Source of the DNA: Schaalia sp. Marseille-Q2122
GTDB lineage: Bacteria; Actinomycetota; Actinomycetes; Actinomycetales; Actinomycetaceae
DNA: 64,000 nt
Assembly: GCF_903645355.1 (NCBI RefSeq)
Contig: NZ_CAHJXR010000006.1
Location: 62,001-126,000 of the forward strand
Direction of reading: 5' to 3'
The notes beneath the pieces were generated by a model. It worked only from the letters and a program-made list of their open reading frames with translations, was not told the DNA's origin and did not search any database. Of the stretch, positions 16,358 to 26,124 are shown in pieces (positions within the stretch are counted from its first letter, which is position 1; each line of letters opens with the position of its first letter). Made by a program: the position numbers and the translations under genes.

Positions 16358-17452
16358 TCACCAGCCCTGCGGCGTGGGCTGCAGCTGCTCAGCGCTGAGG
16401 GCAACGGTGTCCTCCCTCGGCGCGGCATAGAGCTCAGTGGCCGTGTGTTTCGCCTGCTCACTGTCAAGGGGGTAGGCAGCCCCCTGCTCAGCGAGGAGGG
16501 CCTGCGCGGGGCGCGTGTACAGGTAGGCCATGAAGGACCGCGCACCATCAGGGTTGCTGGCCTGCACGTGCTGGGCGGCGTAGAGCGTGCGTGAGACGCA
16601 GCTGCCCGCAACGGGCGCGAGGTAGGACTCCGTGCCCGTGTTGGTTATAGTCCGCGCTGCGCGGGACAAGGGGGCAACCGCTAGGGGACGCGCGCCGCCG
16701 GAGAGGGTCCACGCGGCCTCGGCCTCGTCAAAGGGGAGGACCTGCATGCCCGCAGCCTTCGCGTTGGCAAGCCAGGTGGAGATCTGGGCGCCCTGCAGCG
16801 AGGCCATGAGGTGGGCGAAAGTGGCTCCTGCGGGCGATTCCTTCGGGGAGGGGACGATCAGGCGGGCGGCGTGGTCGGCGGTGGCAAGGTCGTTGACGCT
16901 GCCCGGCGGGGTCAGGCGATTGGCGGCATACCACTGCGTGTCTGCCATGACGCATACGTCGTCGTGTGCGTAGGGCAGGGCGCCGGGCGCCTGGGCGAGC
17001 TGAGCGTCTGCGGGCGGCTGGAAGCCTTCGGGGGCCTCTGGGGAGAGGGTGGGAGTCATGCGCAGCATTGCGCCGCCGTCGAAACCGACGAGTACGTCAG
17101 CGTGGTGATCTGTTTCCTTGAGGGGGTTGAGGATCTGCAGGGTGTAGCCGGTGGTGGCTTGGAAGTCGTTGGCGAGCGTTTCGGGCAAGGTGGCGTCTGG
17201 GGCGAGGAGGGCCCGAACTACTGTGGTGCCGCTACTTGGATGCGGTCCGACGAGGGCGGTGCTCGTGCCGGGCTCTGAGGGAGCATCTGCGGCGGGGGTG
17301 TTGCCTGCGAGAGCAGGACGAGGGGGGTTGCCGGGGAAAGGATCCGTGGTCAGGGTTGTTCCCGGAGCGATTGACGAGGTGCAGGCGCTCAGGAGCAGGG
17401 CACAGAGTGCCAGACCCGCTGCTGGGCGCTGCAAGTGACGTGTCGTGCTCAT
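16358..17452 (-). CDS. ThiB-like solute-binding lipoprotein
   Basis: 364 residues. The start at 17452 follows GAGG and opens a lipoprotein signal peptide with lipobox LSAC (Cys24). The mature part reads as a periplasmic-binding-protein fold of the thiamine/iron type: LPYAHDDVCVMADTQWYAANRL, followed by VPSPKESPAGATFAHLMASL, resembles the two hinge-flanking segments of ThiB. ThiB delivers thiamine or its phosphates to an ABC importer. No permease or ATPase gene is adjacent, so either the importer is encoded elsewhere or the ligand differs. The call is moderate, since the ligand-contact residues were not checked by alignment. Confidence 0.75.
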   Translation of the reverse strand: MSTTRHLQRPAAGLALCALLLSACTSSIAPGTTLTTDPFPGNPPRPALAGNTPAADAPSEPGTSTALVGPHPSSGTTVVRALLAPDATLPETLANDFQATTGYTLQILNPLKETDHHADVLVGFDGGAMLRMTPTLSPEAPEGFQPPADAQLAQAPGALPYAHDDVCVMADTQWYAANRLTPPGSVNDLATADHAARLIVPSPKESPAGATFAHLMASLQGAQISTWLANAKAAGMQVLPFDEAEAAWTLSGGARPLAVAPLSRAARTITNTGTESYLAPVAGSCVSRTLYAAQHVQASNPDGARSFMAYLYTRPAQALLAEQGAAYPLDSEQAKHTATELYAAPREDTVALSAEQLQPTPQGW

Positions 17453-17696
17453 GGGAACCTCTTTTCGGTGATGCACTTCCAGTGTATGAGGCTTTAGGCA
17501 GATGCCCTCTGCTGCGCTGCGGTGTGTGGCGCAACGCCACGCACACCACATATCGCAGAGCCCACAGGGTCTTCTGGTGGGCAGATATCTGTGAGTTGCT
17601 CGCAAGGATCCGCGTCAGTAGTGCATGATGGAGGGGATAGATGCTCTCCCCCGGCGTGCTTGTGGGGCGGGTTCTCGCCTTCTTTGAGGAGTCCCT

Positions 17697-17963
17697 ATGG
17701 ATATTGGTTGGAAGCTTGCCAGCACTGCTGCCCTGGCCTTGTCAGCAATGGCTGCTGGCAAGGTCGCTGAAGTTGGATGGAAGCTTGTTACCGGCAATGA
17801 TGCTCCCACTGATGATGACGACACTGCGACCATTGTTGGCGTGATTGCTTTTGCTGCGGTGTCGGCTGCTGTGGTGGCTGTGGCGCAGCGCTATGCGATT
17901 CGTGGTGCTGCTGCGATCTATGATCCTGACGGCGCCAAGGGTGTTCGCTCAATTTCTGCCTGA
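17697..17963 (+). CDS. DUF4235 small membrane protein
   Basis: 88 residues behind a clear GAGGAG ribosome site. Two membrane helices: WKLASTAALALSAMAAGKVAE at about 5-25 and a second at about 45-65 (TIVGVIAFAAVSAAVVAVAQ). An acidic linker containing WKLVTGNDAPTDDDD joins them. This is the DUF4235 pattern of actinobacteria. Function unknown. Confidence 0.8.
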   Translation: MDIGWKLASTAALALSAMAAGKVAEVGWKLVTGNDAPTDDDDTATIVGVIAFAAVSAAVVAVAQRYAIRGAAAIYDPDGAKGVRSISA

Positions 17964-17985
17964 GCACACTACCGGTTCATGTTTA

Positions 17986-18045
17986 GTCGCACCTGGTGGT
18001 AAAAAGAGGGCCATTTTTTGGCCGTTTTTTACCACCAGGTGCGAC
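17986..18045. terminator. Long nested palindrome, probable bidirectional terminator
   Basis: Twenty perfectly paired bases, GTCGCACCTGGTGGTAAAAA (17986-18005) with 18026-18045. Inside the loop GGCC-ATTTTTT-GGCC can form a further small stem. It lies between the convergent DUF4235 and giant surface-protein genes. Confidence 0.7.
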
Positions 18046-18070
18046 CATTTTGAGGTCCGGGCTGTGACAT

Positions 18071-18109
18071 GCAGGGGGCCGCCACGCTTTCGCGTGGCGG
18101 CCCCCCTGC
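18071..18109 (-). terminator. Terminator of the giant surface-protein gene
   Basis: GCAGGGGGCCGCCACGC (18071-18087) pairs with 18092-18109, with a single bulged C, around TTTC. It lies 43 bases past the stop. Confidence 0.75.
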
Positions 18110-18151
18110 TTGAGCCAGGAACACCCTCAGGGGAGTCCCTTCAGGCCAGTA

Positions 18152-21100
18152 TCAGCCCTGACGGCGGCGGCGAACACCAGCAATGGCGAACATGCCAGCA
18201 CCCATCAGCAGGACTGCTGCTCCGGCAAGGTTTTGAGCGATAGAGCCGGTAGCCGGGATAGCACTCTTCTTCTTGGGAGTCAGGGTCTCGGCCTTTGCAG
18301 GCGGAACCAGGGTGTGGGTGGTTTCGCAGCCGACGGCCTTATCGCAAGAGCCTCGCTGAGCGTTCTCAGTGGTGGCCTCAACGGTATTAACCAGGGTGGC
18401 AGCCTTGTCGGCGGTGACCTTCACCGAGAAGGTGATGGTTGCTTCGGCCTTGCGGGCAAGGTCGCCGGTCCAGTAGATCTTGCCCTCCTTGTACTCGACC
18501 GTACCCAGGTCAGCCTTGGCATCTCCGTTGTAGGAGGCGTAGGGCAGGACCTTAGCCAGGTCATCGACAATGGCGGCACCAAGGATGCGGTCACCCTCGT
18601 TATGGCGGGCCTTGAGGGGGTAGGTGATGGTGTCACCCTTCTTCACCTGAGAGCCCGAGGGCACTTGAGCGACCTTGGAGTAGACGAACTTGCCTGCGGG
18701 CACCACGTGGGTGGTGGAGCAGCCCTTCTCGTCATCGCACATGCCGCGCGCGTCCTCAGAGGTGACACTGTTGTCCAGGGTGGCGTCCCCGCTGGCCTTC
18801 ACGGTCACCGAGAAGGTGATGGTGGCGGTCGCAGCGCGTTCAAGATCGCCCTTCCAGGTCAGGACGCCATCTTCGACCTCGACCTTGCCCGAGGTTGCCT
18901 GAGCGTCCTCGTTGTAGACGGCCTTCCCCGTCAGGGAGGTGAAGTCGTCCTTGATGGTGGCACCCAGCACGCGGTCGCCCTCATGGTGAGAGACGTTGAG
19001 CGTGTAGGTCAGAACGTCACCGGAGTGGAGGGTTTCATTGTTGGGCGCGCTGGCCACCTTGGAGTAGGTGAACTTACCTGCGGGTACCTTGTGGGTGGTT
19101 TCGCAGCCGACAGCCTGGTCACAGGTTCCGCGAGCGTGGTCGCTGGTCACCCTGTTGGTCAGTGTCGCCGCTTCTTTAGCATTCACGCTGGTGGGGATGA
19201 TGATGGTTGCCGAAGGAGCGGTCTTTCCATCAAGGTCACCGGTCCAGGTCAGGACATTGCCCTGCCAGGTAATCGCACCGGCGCTTGCCGTCACCTTGGT
19301 GCGGTCAACGTCGAGGTGCGCGAGCAGCTCGGTGAGGTCATCGGAGACGGTGGCCTGCTTGATGCGGTTACCGCCCGTGTGACGCACGTTGATCGTGTAG
19401 TTCAGCGCGTCGCCGGAGTACACGTTGGCAGCGTTGGCCACGTTCGCGACCTTGGAGTAGACGAAGCTACCTTCGGGCACGGTGTGGTCGGTGCGGCACA
19501 TGCCCGCAGCCACGCAGGTACCACGAGTGTCGGTCGAGCCAAGGGTGTTGGTCAGTGTCACGGTGGCGTCGGTGTCGACCTCTACCGTGAATGTCACGAC
19601 GGCTTCGCGTGCCGTGGTGTCGTTCAGCGTTCCTCGCCACTCCACTCCGGTGACCTTCTGGTCGTCGTTGGGATCCTTAAGGAGACGGGCCACGCCCGGG
19701 CCTTCAACCGTGGGGTCGCTCACCACGTGTGCGTGCTTGAGGATCTCAGAGAGGTCGTCAGTGAAGAACGCGTCCTTCACGCGGTCGCCACCAGCGTGGG
19801 TGGCGGTCAGCGTGTAGGTGATGCGATCCCCGGAGACCACGGCAGCGTTGTTGGCAACGTCAGCGGTCTTGGAGTAGGTGAAGGAGCCCTGCTGGACCGT
19901 GTGGGTGGTCTGGCAGCCGACAGCGGTGTCACAGGAGTGACGGGTCGCGTCGTTGTCCTCGCTGGTGAGGGTGTTGACCAGGGTGGCTCCACCCTGTGCG
20001 TCAACCTCCACGGAGAAGGTGATTTCCTCCGTGGCACCCACGGCGAGGTCGCCCTCCCAGGTCAGTACGCCAGCGTCGGTGACATTCAGTGTTCCGTTCC
20101 CGCTCTTGACCTTCGCGTCCTTCTTGTAGGTCGCGTGGGCGAGCAGTGCGGAGAAGTCATCCTTGATGGATGCGTTCTTCACGCGGTCACCTGCAGAGTG
20201 CTTCACGACGATGGTGTAGGTGATGACGTTGCCGGACTTGACCACCGTTCCGGAGGCGGGATCTGCTGTCTTGGAGTAGGTGTACTGTCCCTTGGGCACG
20301 GTGTGGGTGGTGGTGCAGGCTTCAGCGCTTTCGCACTGGCCGTTGCCTTCCTTCACGGTGACGGTGTTGCGCAGGGTTTGTTCACCCTGGGCGTTGACCT
20401 GCACCGTGTAGGTGATGCGCACGGGATCTGCAGCCCTGTGGGAGATGTCGCCGGTCCAGGTGATCTTCTTTTCTGCCGCGTTGTAGGTGGCAATGCCAGA
20501 AGATGCGGTGAGACTGTCGGCCTTGTAGGTGGCCTTGGTGTCGCCCAGCACCTCTACGAGGTCGTCCTCGATGCGCGCGCCGCGAACGGTGTCACCACCG
20601 GCGTGCTTGACCGTCAGGGTGTAGGTGACCTCCTGGCCGGAGAGGACCTGGCTTCCCGTTGCCGGGTCAGCGGTCTTGGCCACGGTGAAGCTGCCAGGCG
20701 TCACGGTATGCGTGGTTTCGCAGGCTTCACCTGTTTTACAACTACCGGCAGTATTCCCACCATTCGTCACACCGTTGACCAGGGATTCGTCACCATTAGC
20801 ATTAACTTGAATGCTGTATGTGATGGTGATGGTGTCACCCTTGGCAAGATCACCCGTCCACGTGAGCATTTGATCGTGGCCAAGTGTCACATGGCCTTCA
20901 GAGGCAGTTGGTGCAGCCACGATCGCGGCATCGTCAAGCACCTTGGTCAGATCGTCAACCACCTTGGCTCCCAGCAGGTCCAACCCTGCAGCATGGGCGA
21001 CAGTAATCGTGTAGTCGACGATGTCTCCGGTGAGCACGGCGGTGGCACCGGGTTTGTTCCGCACGGCAGCGGTCTTGAAGAAGGTGTAGCTACCTGGAGC

Positions 21101-24100
21101 GAAGTCATGTCGAGTGGTGCATGCATCGGGCAGACAGCGACCCTTGGGATGGCTGGCAGGACTCACCTCATTTTCAATGAAACCATTGATTCCGAAACGG
21201 CTAGTCACTGAGTAGGTCAGGGTCACGACCTGATCCTTCACAAGGTCACCGGTCCAGGTGATGGCGTTGCCTGTCTTCTGGGCCGTGCCGGGTTCACCAC
21301 CTTCGGTACGCACGACAAGATCATCGTTGTATTCAGCATCCCCGAGAACCTTTGAAAGCTCGTCACTCAGCGTTGCATTACGTACCGGCAGGTCACCAAC
21401 ATGGCGAACCGTGATCGTGTAGGTGAGTTTCTGGCCGACCTCAATGGCGACACCATTGGCAGGGTTAGAGGTCTTTTCGATGGTGTAGGAACCGTCGCCC
21501 TTGGGTGGAATCTTGTTGGTTTCCTCGTCCTCAACTTCCTGGTTACGAGGGCTTGTGCCCTTAACCTTGGCCACGTTGGTGATGAAAGTGCCCAGTTCAA
21601 GATCCTCGGCCTTCACTGTGTAGGTGGCGGTCCACACGATTTTCTCGCCAGGGGCCAGGCGTGCAACGGTGCCTGTGGAGTTGGCGTTATCAACTACGGG
21701 GGCCGCATCTAGGGTGATGGCTTGGCCCTTACCGTTGGTGAAGGTGTGATCGTCCAGAGTGACATTCGTCAGAGGCGCTGAGCCGGTGTTGGTGGCGGTG
21801 AAGGTGTAGGTCACCGTATCACCGGCGGCTACTTCCGTGCGATCCGCCTCTTTCACGAGGTCGATCGCAGGCTTAACAATGCCGGCATCAATATCGGTCT
21901 TGTCTTCACCGGGACGCAGAACAATAGAAGAAACCCTCCCATCAGTATCGGGGTCGGAGTCACGATCGTGCTCTCCCGCATTGGTGGAAGTGAACTCGTA
22001 CTTTTCGGCTTTGAGAGTATCGGGAATGGTGAAGGTCACCGCATAGCCCGCATCGTTTGATGCGCGCAGGCCAGTGAAGGAGTAGGTGCCGTCTGCTTGG
22101 GTGCGTGTCTCGCGGCGAACTGGGTTGCCCAGGTCGTCAGTACCCTCAAGTCTGACCAGAGCATCGCCCACGGGCGCCTCGCCATCCTCATACAGACCAT
22201 TACCGTTCGCGTCGATCCACATGCGGTCACCGAGGGATGCGGCGATAGTAGTTTCTGCACGACGCAGAGGACCGACAGCGTAGGCGAGGTTGGATGCGCT
22301 GGCGGCAACCGTGTTGATGTAGTCTTCGGCGGGCACGTTGCCCACGCCGGTCATTGCTACTTCGAACTCAATGCTGCTATTTGCGGGCAGGGCACCTGGG
22401 CGAGTCACGCGGATCCCCGTCACTTCGCTCTTGGTGGCAGGGCATGCACCTGCGGCTCCTGCGACAGGTTGGCCACCCGCATCAGCGTCACACCAGACGG
22501 TGCTGCCGCCAGGTTGGTTACTTGCGTGCTTCGGGTCTGGGTTCAGGTCGGCAGCGGGGGTGGAGGTGTACTGAATGACCCAGCTTGCCGCATCGGCACT
22601 CTTGGGGACCATCTCTGTGAAGGTGAAGTCTCCCGTGTAGCGGGTGCCGTTGATGCCCTGTGCGGGCAGAACGTCAATGACGGTCGCATCATTGACTGCC
22701 TGGGTGTTACCGGAGCCAACATTTGTCACTGCCACCTTCCAACGATGCACGTCACGGTGGGTGGAGTCAGCAGGGTTCACCTGCAGGACCGGGGTCAGAG
22801 CAATCTTTGCTAGCTGCAGACCTGTCTTGTTTCCAACGGAAATACCGGCGCTGGAGCGGCGCTTTGCCAAAGGTGAGGCGTCGCCTTCACCCCAGATTTC
22901 AACGTTGTTAACGTACACGCCGTTGGGAACGGTTCGCAGCACTTCAGTGGTAACAATGATGGGGTCGATGACCGCGTTAGCCTCGGCCTTGGGAAGGATC
23001 CAACGGATGTAGGTATCACCAGGGGCGCAGGCAGTGCGCTTGATGTCTGCAGGGTTGCTTCCGGGGAGTACCAGGTCAGGTGTGCGTGATGCGCTGACGA
23101 AGGCAGAAGCGCCGGGCAGACAGTCCTCAATCCACACGTCCTTGCGGATTCCAGCGATGATGGAGCCAGAGGTGAGGGACGGGGTGATCTTGTAATCGAC
23201 GAGGTCATCGCCGGTGACCAGTGGCGTGGTCGAACCGAAGTCGCCACTTTGTCCCTTGCGCACCTGCTTGTTGATGCGCACATTGGCATCGGCGGCGATC
23301 AGACGGTCACCGAGGGTGCCCGAATTACCCGTGGCAAGACTTGTTCCTGGCTCGAAGCCGGACTCAGCCCACGGAGCGGAATTGTCAGCCAAGACCTGAT
23401 CCATGGTGTAGCTGATCTTGTCAGTAGAGATCACGCGCTTGGTTGACGCCCAGTTGGGAATGACCGTGCCGGGCTCAAGGTCGGGTGCGACCTCGAAACC
23501 GAAGGCAATATTCACGCTGTAGCCATTACCGATGGAGCTGTAAAGGCCAACAACCGGTGGGCTCACAAAGTAAGCGCGCGCACGGGACACTGCTGTGTAA
23601 ACACCGCGGGCGGCCTTTTCCTGGTCATTACCGGGAACGTCACCCGGGTTGTCGTACCACGGTCCCTTATCATCACCACAGGTTGAAGCGGCGCCGTTTC
23701 CGCCGGGCGTTGCGGAGTATTGGACCTTGAGTTCGGGAACCTGGTCTGCGCGGATAGCATCCGTAGTGGATCGTCCGCTAGGAAGCAAGACATTGTTGTA
23801 ACCGGTGAACCAGACGGCTTTGCCGTTGGAGGCGACGCCTCGGCCAAATCCCGTTGGGATGCCCTCACGGGAGTCGTAGACAGCGCCCTTCCAGTTCTTT
23901 TCCTTCAGATGAAGTTTAGAGTTGTCCCATGCGTCACAGACGATGGTCGAACCCGTGAAGTCGTAGAGCGGACTTGCTGCAGTACCTCGGATCAGGGCCA
24001 CAACATCTTGGGTCCCAGCTACACCGGTGTCACCCGAGCGGTAGGTACCACCCCCAGGCAGACCTTCGCCCACCCAGCCGTTGCCGGGCGAAAATTCCTC

Positions 24101-25780
24101 AGGATTCGAGTTTCCAGGCTTACCGACATCGCCACCAAAGTACTTGGAGAATCCACCGGGAAGGCCGATTTTCAGGGTTTTGGGCAGCCAGTTGTTTCCT
24201 TCGTACACATCCTGGGTCTGTCGATCGGCGGGAGTGAAGCCCTGGGCAGTGAAATCGGTGTAAGTGTTTCGCAGGAGAAGAGCACGCTCACCGTTATCGA
24301 GTTCACCGAAATCCCGAACAATGTCGGCGGGGGTGTGCACCATGAAGGTGTGTGCAACGGCGTAGGCCCTGTTCGCAGGCACAGCCTCATTATTGGGACG
24401 TACAGCCTTTGACGGGTAGGTGCGCAGCGTAAAGTCGGCGTTCTTGACCGTTAGCGTGACGGGAGTGCCGGGGCCGCCTGGCTGGGCGATTTGAAGGGCT
24501 CCCGAGTCACGCACGGAGTTCTCCACCGTGTTCAGAACATTGTTGGAGTATTCACCGATTTTCCGGCCCGGCATCCCGTAGTAGGTGTATCCGGCGGTAG
24601 CACGACTGCCGTACTTTTCTAGGTTTGCGTTGACTTGGTTGATCTGATCGGGCGTTAGACCAGGAATCTTGGGGTCGGTCTTCTTGTAGATAGTCTCTGG
24701 ACGAAGATCATCTTGGATAACGACGTCTCCGATGACAGGCATGGCCCCCTTTCCGCCAACAGCCGAAGAGATCAGCAGATTGTAGCGGGTGGCAAAACAC
24801 GCGCGAGTTCGGTCCCAGAAACAGTTTTCAATTGCAGGACCATAGGCATACCCAATACCGTCGCGAGTTGACATGGAGTTCTTCGAAACGTCCCACTTCA
24901 GAGCTGCAGAAGCCCTGACCTCAGGCAGTGCCTCATCGGTGGGAACCTCAGCGATACCATCTGCAGTAGCGGTAAGGGACTTGATAGCCAGGCGTTCGCC
25001 ATGGTGGACAAGGTTGGATACTTTAGCGACAAGCTCAACCTTCAGAGCTGAGGTTTCGGTAGCGCCAAGGTTACACAGCAGAGTCTGTTCCTGGAGCTGA
25101 TCACGGGAGTTTTCTGTAAGGGGAAGGGTGACATTCGCCGTGGGGTCAGCGGGGTTGAGACTTGAGCCTGGTTGGCGGCAAACGCCAGGCAACTGGGTGA
25201 TGTAAAGACCCTTGGGGAAAACGACCTTCGCGGTGAAGTTATCTGCGGGCCCGACTTTGGACCGGTATTCAAGGGTGTAGGTGACTGTGTCATTAACGCG
25301 GACGATACCGTTGGCGGCGCTGGAGTCATTACCAGCGGAATCATCGACGGTGAAGTCAGGCTGTCCGTCGCCAGTGCGGTCATCATCGGGAGTGCCATCG
25401 GCCTTGATTTCCATATGAACACTGAGTTCGTTGGCAGCAGCCGCATCAACCTTACGGAAGGGGCTGCGGTTTGTCGGGGCCGGGGCAGTGTCAACGTTTT
25501 CGGCTGGGGTGGGGACAGCCTCTGGAGTGGAGGGTTCCGGCGTTGCGGGGGCATTTGCAGGCGCATCGGATTCGCTTGATTCGGCTACGTTTGCCGCGCC
25601 TTCATCAGGGGTAACTGACGCATTACCGCTGTTGACCTCAGTGATGTGAGCCTCTGATTGGGGTGCCACATCGCCATCGTTAGCGAAGGCGAAAGTGTTG
25701 GTCCCAATCACTAATGTCACACACAGCGCGCCGACAAGGGCGGCGCTGGGACGTATCTTTGTCGAAAGCCGACCGAACAT
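18152..25780 (-). CDS. Giant cell-wall-anchored surface protein, 2,542 residues, DUF11 and DUF7927-like repeats
   Basis: A signal peptide spans about 1-34 (basic start, hydrophobic core, then NTFAFAND). A Pro/Glu/Ala-rich stretch at about 50-115 is followed by a large head to about residue 1165 with no recognisable enzyme. Next come an SdrD-B-like domain at about 1168-1297 (SLGDRMWIDANGNGLYEDGE) and a DUF11-type domain at about 1300-1430. Eight tandem repeats of about 133 residues begin near 1428, 1563, 1695, 1829, 1963, 2102, 2235 and 2363. Nearly all carry ...TWTGDL... and end in a Cys-x(5-6)-Cys-x-T-x-H motif. The C-terminus has the sorting signal IPATG, a membrane helix and the tail RRRRQG. 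It is likely a fibrillar adhesin fixed to peptidoglycan by sortase. GAGGGGAAGAG precedes the ATG. Ligand unknown. Confidence 0.9.
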   Translation of the reverse strand: MFGRLSTKIRPSAALVGALCVTLVIGTNTFAFANDGDVAPQSEAHITEVNSGNASVTPDEGAANVAESSESDAPANAPATPEPSTPEAVPTPAENVDTAPAPTNRSPFRKVDAAAANELSVHMEIKADGTPDDDRTGDGQPDFTVDDSAGNDSSAANGIVRVNDTVTYTLEYRSKVGPADNFTAKVVFPKGLYITQLPGVCRQPGSSLNPADPTANVTLPLTENSRDQLQEQTLLCNLGATETSALKVELVAKVSNLVHHGERLAIKSLTATADGIAEVPTDEALPEVRASAALKWDVSKNSMSTRDGIGYAYGPAIENCFWDRTRACFATRYNLLISSAVGGKGAMPVIGDVVIQDDLRPETIYKKTDPKIPGLTPDQINQVNANLEKYGSRATAGYTYYGMPGRKIGEYSNNVLNTVENSVRDSGALQIAQPGGPGTPVTLTVKNADFTLRTYPSKAVRPNNEAVPANRAYAVAHTFMVHTPADIVRDFGELDNGERALLLRNTYTDFTAQGFTPADRQTQDVYEGNNWLPKTLKIGLPGGFSKYFGGDVGKPGNSNPEEFSPGNGWVGEGLPGGGTYRSGDTGVAGTQDVVALIRGTAASPLYDFTGSTIVCDAWDNSKLHLKEKNWKGAVYDSREGIPTGFGRGVASNGKAVWFTGYNNVLLPSGRSTTDAIRADQVPELKVQYSATPGGNGAASTCGDDKGPWYDNPGDVPGNDQEKAARGVYTAVSRARAYFVSPPVVGLYSSIGNGYSVNIAFGFEVAPDLEPGTVIPNWASTKRVISTDKISYTMDQVLADNSAPWAESGFEPGTSLATGNSGTLGDRLIAADANVRINKQVRKGQSGDFGSTTPLVTGDDLVDYKITPSLTSGSIIAGIRKDVWIEDCLPGASAFVSASRTPDLVLPGSNPADIKRTACAPGDTYIRWILPKAEANAVIDPIIVTTEVLRTVPNGVYVNNVEIWGEGDASPLAKRRSSAGISVGNKTGLQLAKIALTPVLQVNPADSTHRDVHRWKVAVTNVGSGNTQAVNDATVIDVLPAQGINGTRYTGDFTFTEMVPKSADAASWVIQYTSTPAADLNPDPKHASNQPGGSTVWCDADAGGQPVAGAAGACPATKSEVTGIRVTRPGALPANSSIEFEVAMTGVGNVPAEDYINTVAASASNLAYAVGPLRRAETTIAASLGDRMWIDANGNGLYEDGEAPVGDALVRLEGTDDLGNPVRRETRTQADGTYSFTGLRASNDAGYAVTFTIPDTLKAEKYEFTSTNAGEHDRDSDPDTDGRVSSIVLRPGEDKTDIDAGIVKPAIDLVKEADRTEVAAGDTVTYTFTATNTGSAPLTNVTLDDHTFTNGKGQAITLDAAPVVDNANSTGTVARLAPGEKIVWTATYTVKAEDLELGTFITNVAKVKGTSPRNQEVEDEETNKIPPKGDGSYTIEKTSNPANGVAIEVGQKLTYTITVRHVGDLPVRNATLSDELSKVLGDAEYNDDLVVRTEGGEPGTAQKTGNAITWTGDLVKDQVVTLTYSVTSRFGINGFIENEVSPASHPKGRCLPDACTTRHDFAPGSYTFFKTAAVRNKPGATAVLTGDIVDYTITVAHAAGLDLLGAKVVDDLTKVLDDAAIVAAPTASEGHVTLGHDQMLTWTGDLAKGDTITITYSIQVNANGDESLVNGVTNGGNTAGSCKTGEACETTHTVTPGSFTVAKTADPATGSQVLSGQEVTYTLTVKHAGGDTVRGARIEDDLVEVLGDTKATYKADSLTASSGIATYNAAEKKITWTGDISHRAADPVRITYTVQVNAQGEQTLRNTVTVKEGNGQCESAEACTTTHTVPKGQYTYSKTADPASGTVVKSGNVITYTIVVKHSAGDRVKNASIKDDFSALLAHATYKKDAKVKSGNGTLNVTDAGVLTWEGDLAVGATEEITFSVEVDAQGGATLVNTLTSEDNDATRHSCDTAVGCQTTHTVQQGSFTYSKTADVANNAAVVSGDRITYTLTATHAGGDRVKDAFFTDDLSEILKHAHVVSDPTVEGPGVARLLKDPNDDQKVTGVEWRGTLNDTTAREAVVTFTVEVDTDATVTLTNTLGSTDTRGTCVAAGMCRTDHTVPEGSFVYSKVANVANAANVYSGDALNYTINVRHTGGNRIKQATVSDDLTELLAHLDVDRTKVTASAGAITWQGNVLTWTGDLDGKTAPSATIIIPTSVNAKEAATLTNRVTSDHARGTCDQAVGCETTHKVPAGKFTYSKVASAPNNETLHSGDVLTYTLNVSHHEGDRVLGATIKDDFTSLTGKAVYNEDAQATSGKVEVEDGVLTWKGDLERAATATITFSVTVKASGDATLDNSVTSEDARGMCDDEKGCSTTHVVPAGKFVYSKVAQVPSGSQVKKGDTITYPLKARHNEGDRILGAAIVDDLAKVLPYASYNGDAKADLGTVEYKEGKIYWTGDLARKAEATITFSVKVTADKAATLVNTVEATTENAQRGSCDKAVGCETTHTLVPPAKAETLTPKKKSAIPATGSIAQNLAGAAVLLMGAGMFAIAGVRRRRQG

Positions 25781-26124
25781 AGGCTCTCTTCCCCTCTTTC
25801 AGATGATGTGGGGAACCCTGGCCGGATACGACACCTACTCAAACGCTATGCGCACGGTAGAACACTGCGGGAACCCCAAAGATCTTCAATATCCACAGTC
25901 ATTCCTCATAGTACTTTCAGGATCCCTTAATTCACAGGGTGGATTTTCTCCCCAAAACAGCATCAATATTTTGACTACTGCAAGCAAATGGTCAAACTTC
26001 CGCAGAAGATCAGGGCAGAGAGGAAGATGGATTGCAACTTTAAATCACATCTATCAGCTTTGATTGGGGAATCTCACAGCTTCACCTCAGAGTAAAGAGG
26101 CTCACTATCAGCTAGTGTCCCTCG
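25781..26124. promoter_or_regulatory. AT-richer leader of the giant surface-protein gene
   Basis: 344 bases without a gene. The composition between about 25860 and 26100 is visibly richer in A and T than the surrounding coding DNA (for example catcaatattttgactact). This stretch should hold the promoter of the leftward surface-protein gene. I could not fix a -10/-35 pair. Confidence 0.5.

Noticed and set aside
18110-21211. Long rightward frame (1,033 codons) opposite the giant surface protein
   Set aside because: It is antisense to a well-supported repetitive gene; low stop density comes from the repeat codon pattern. No signal, motif or ribosome site.
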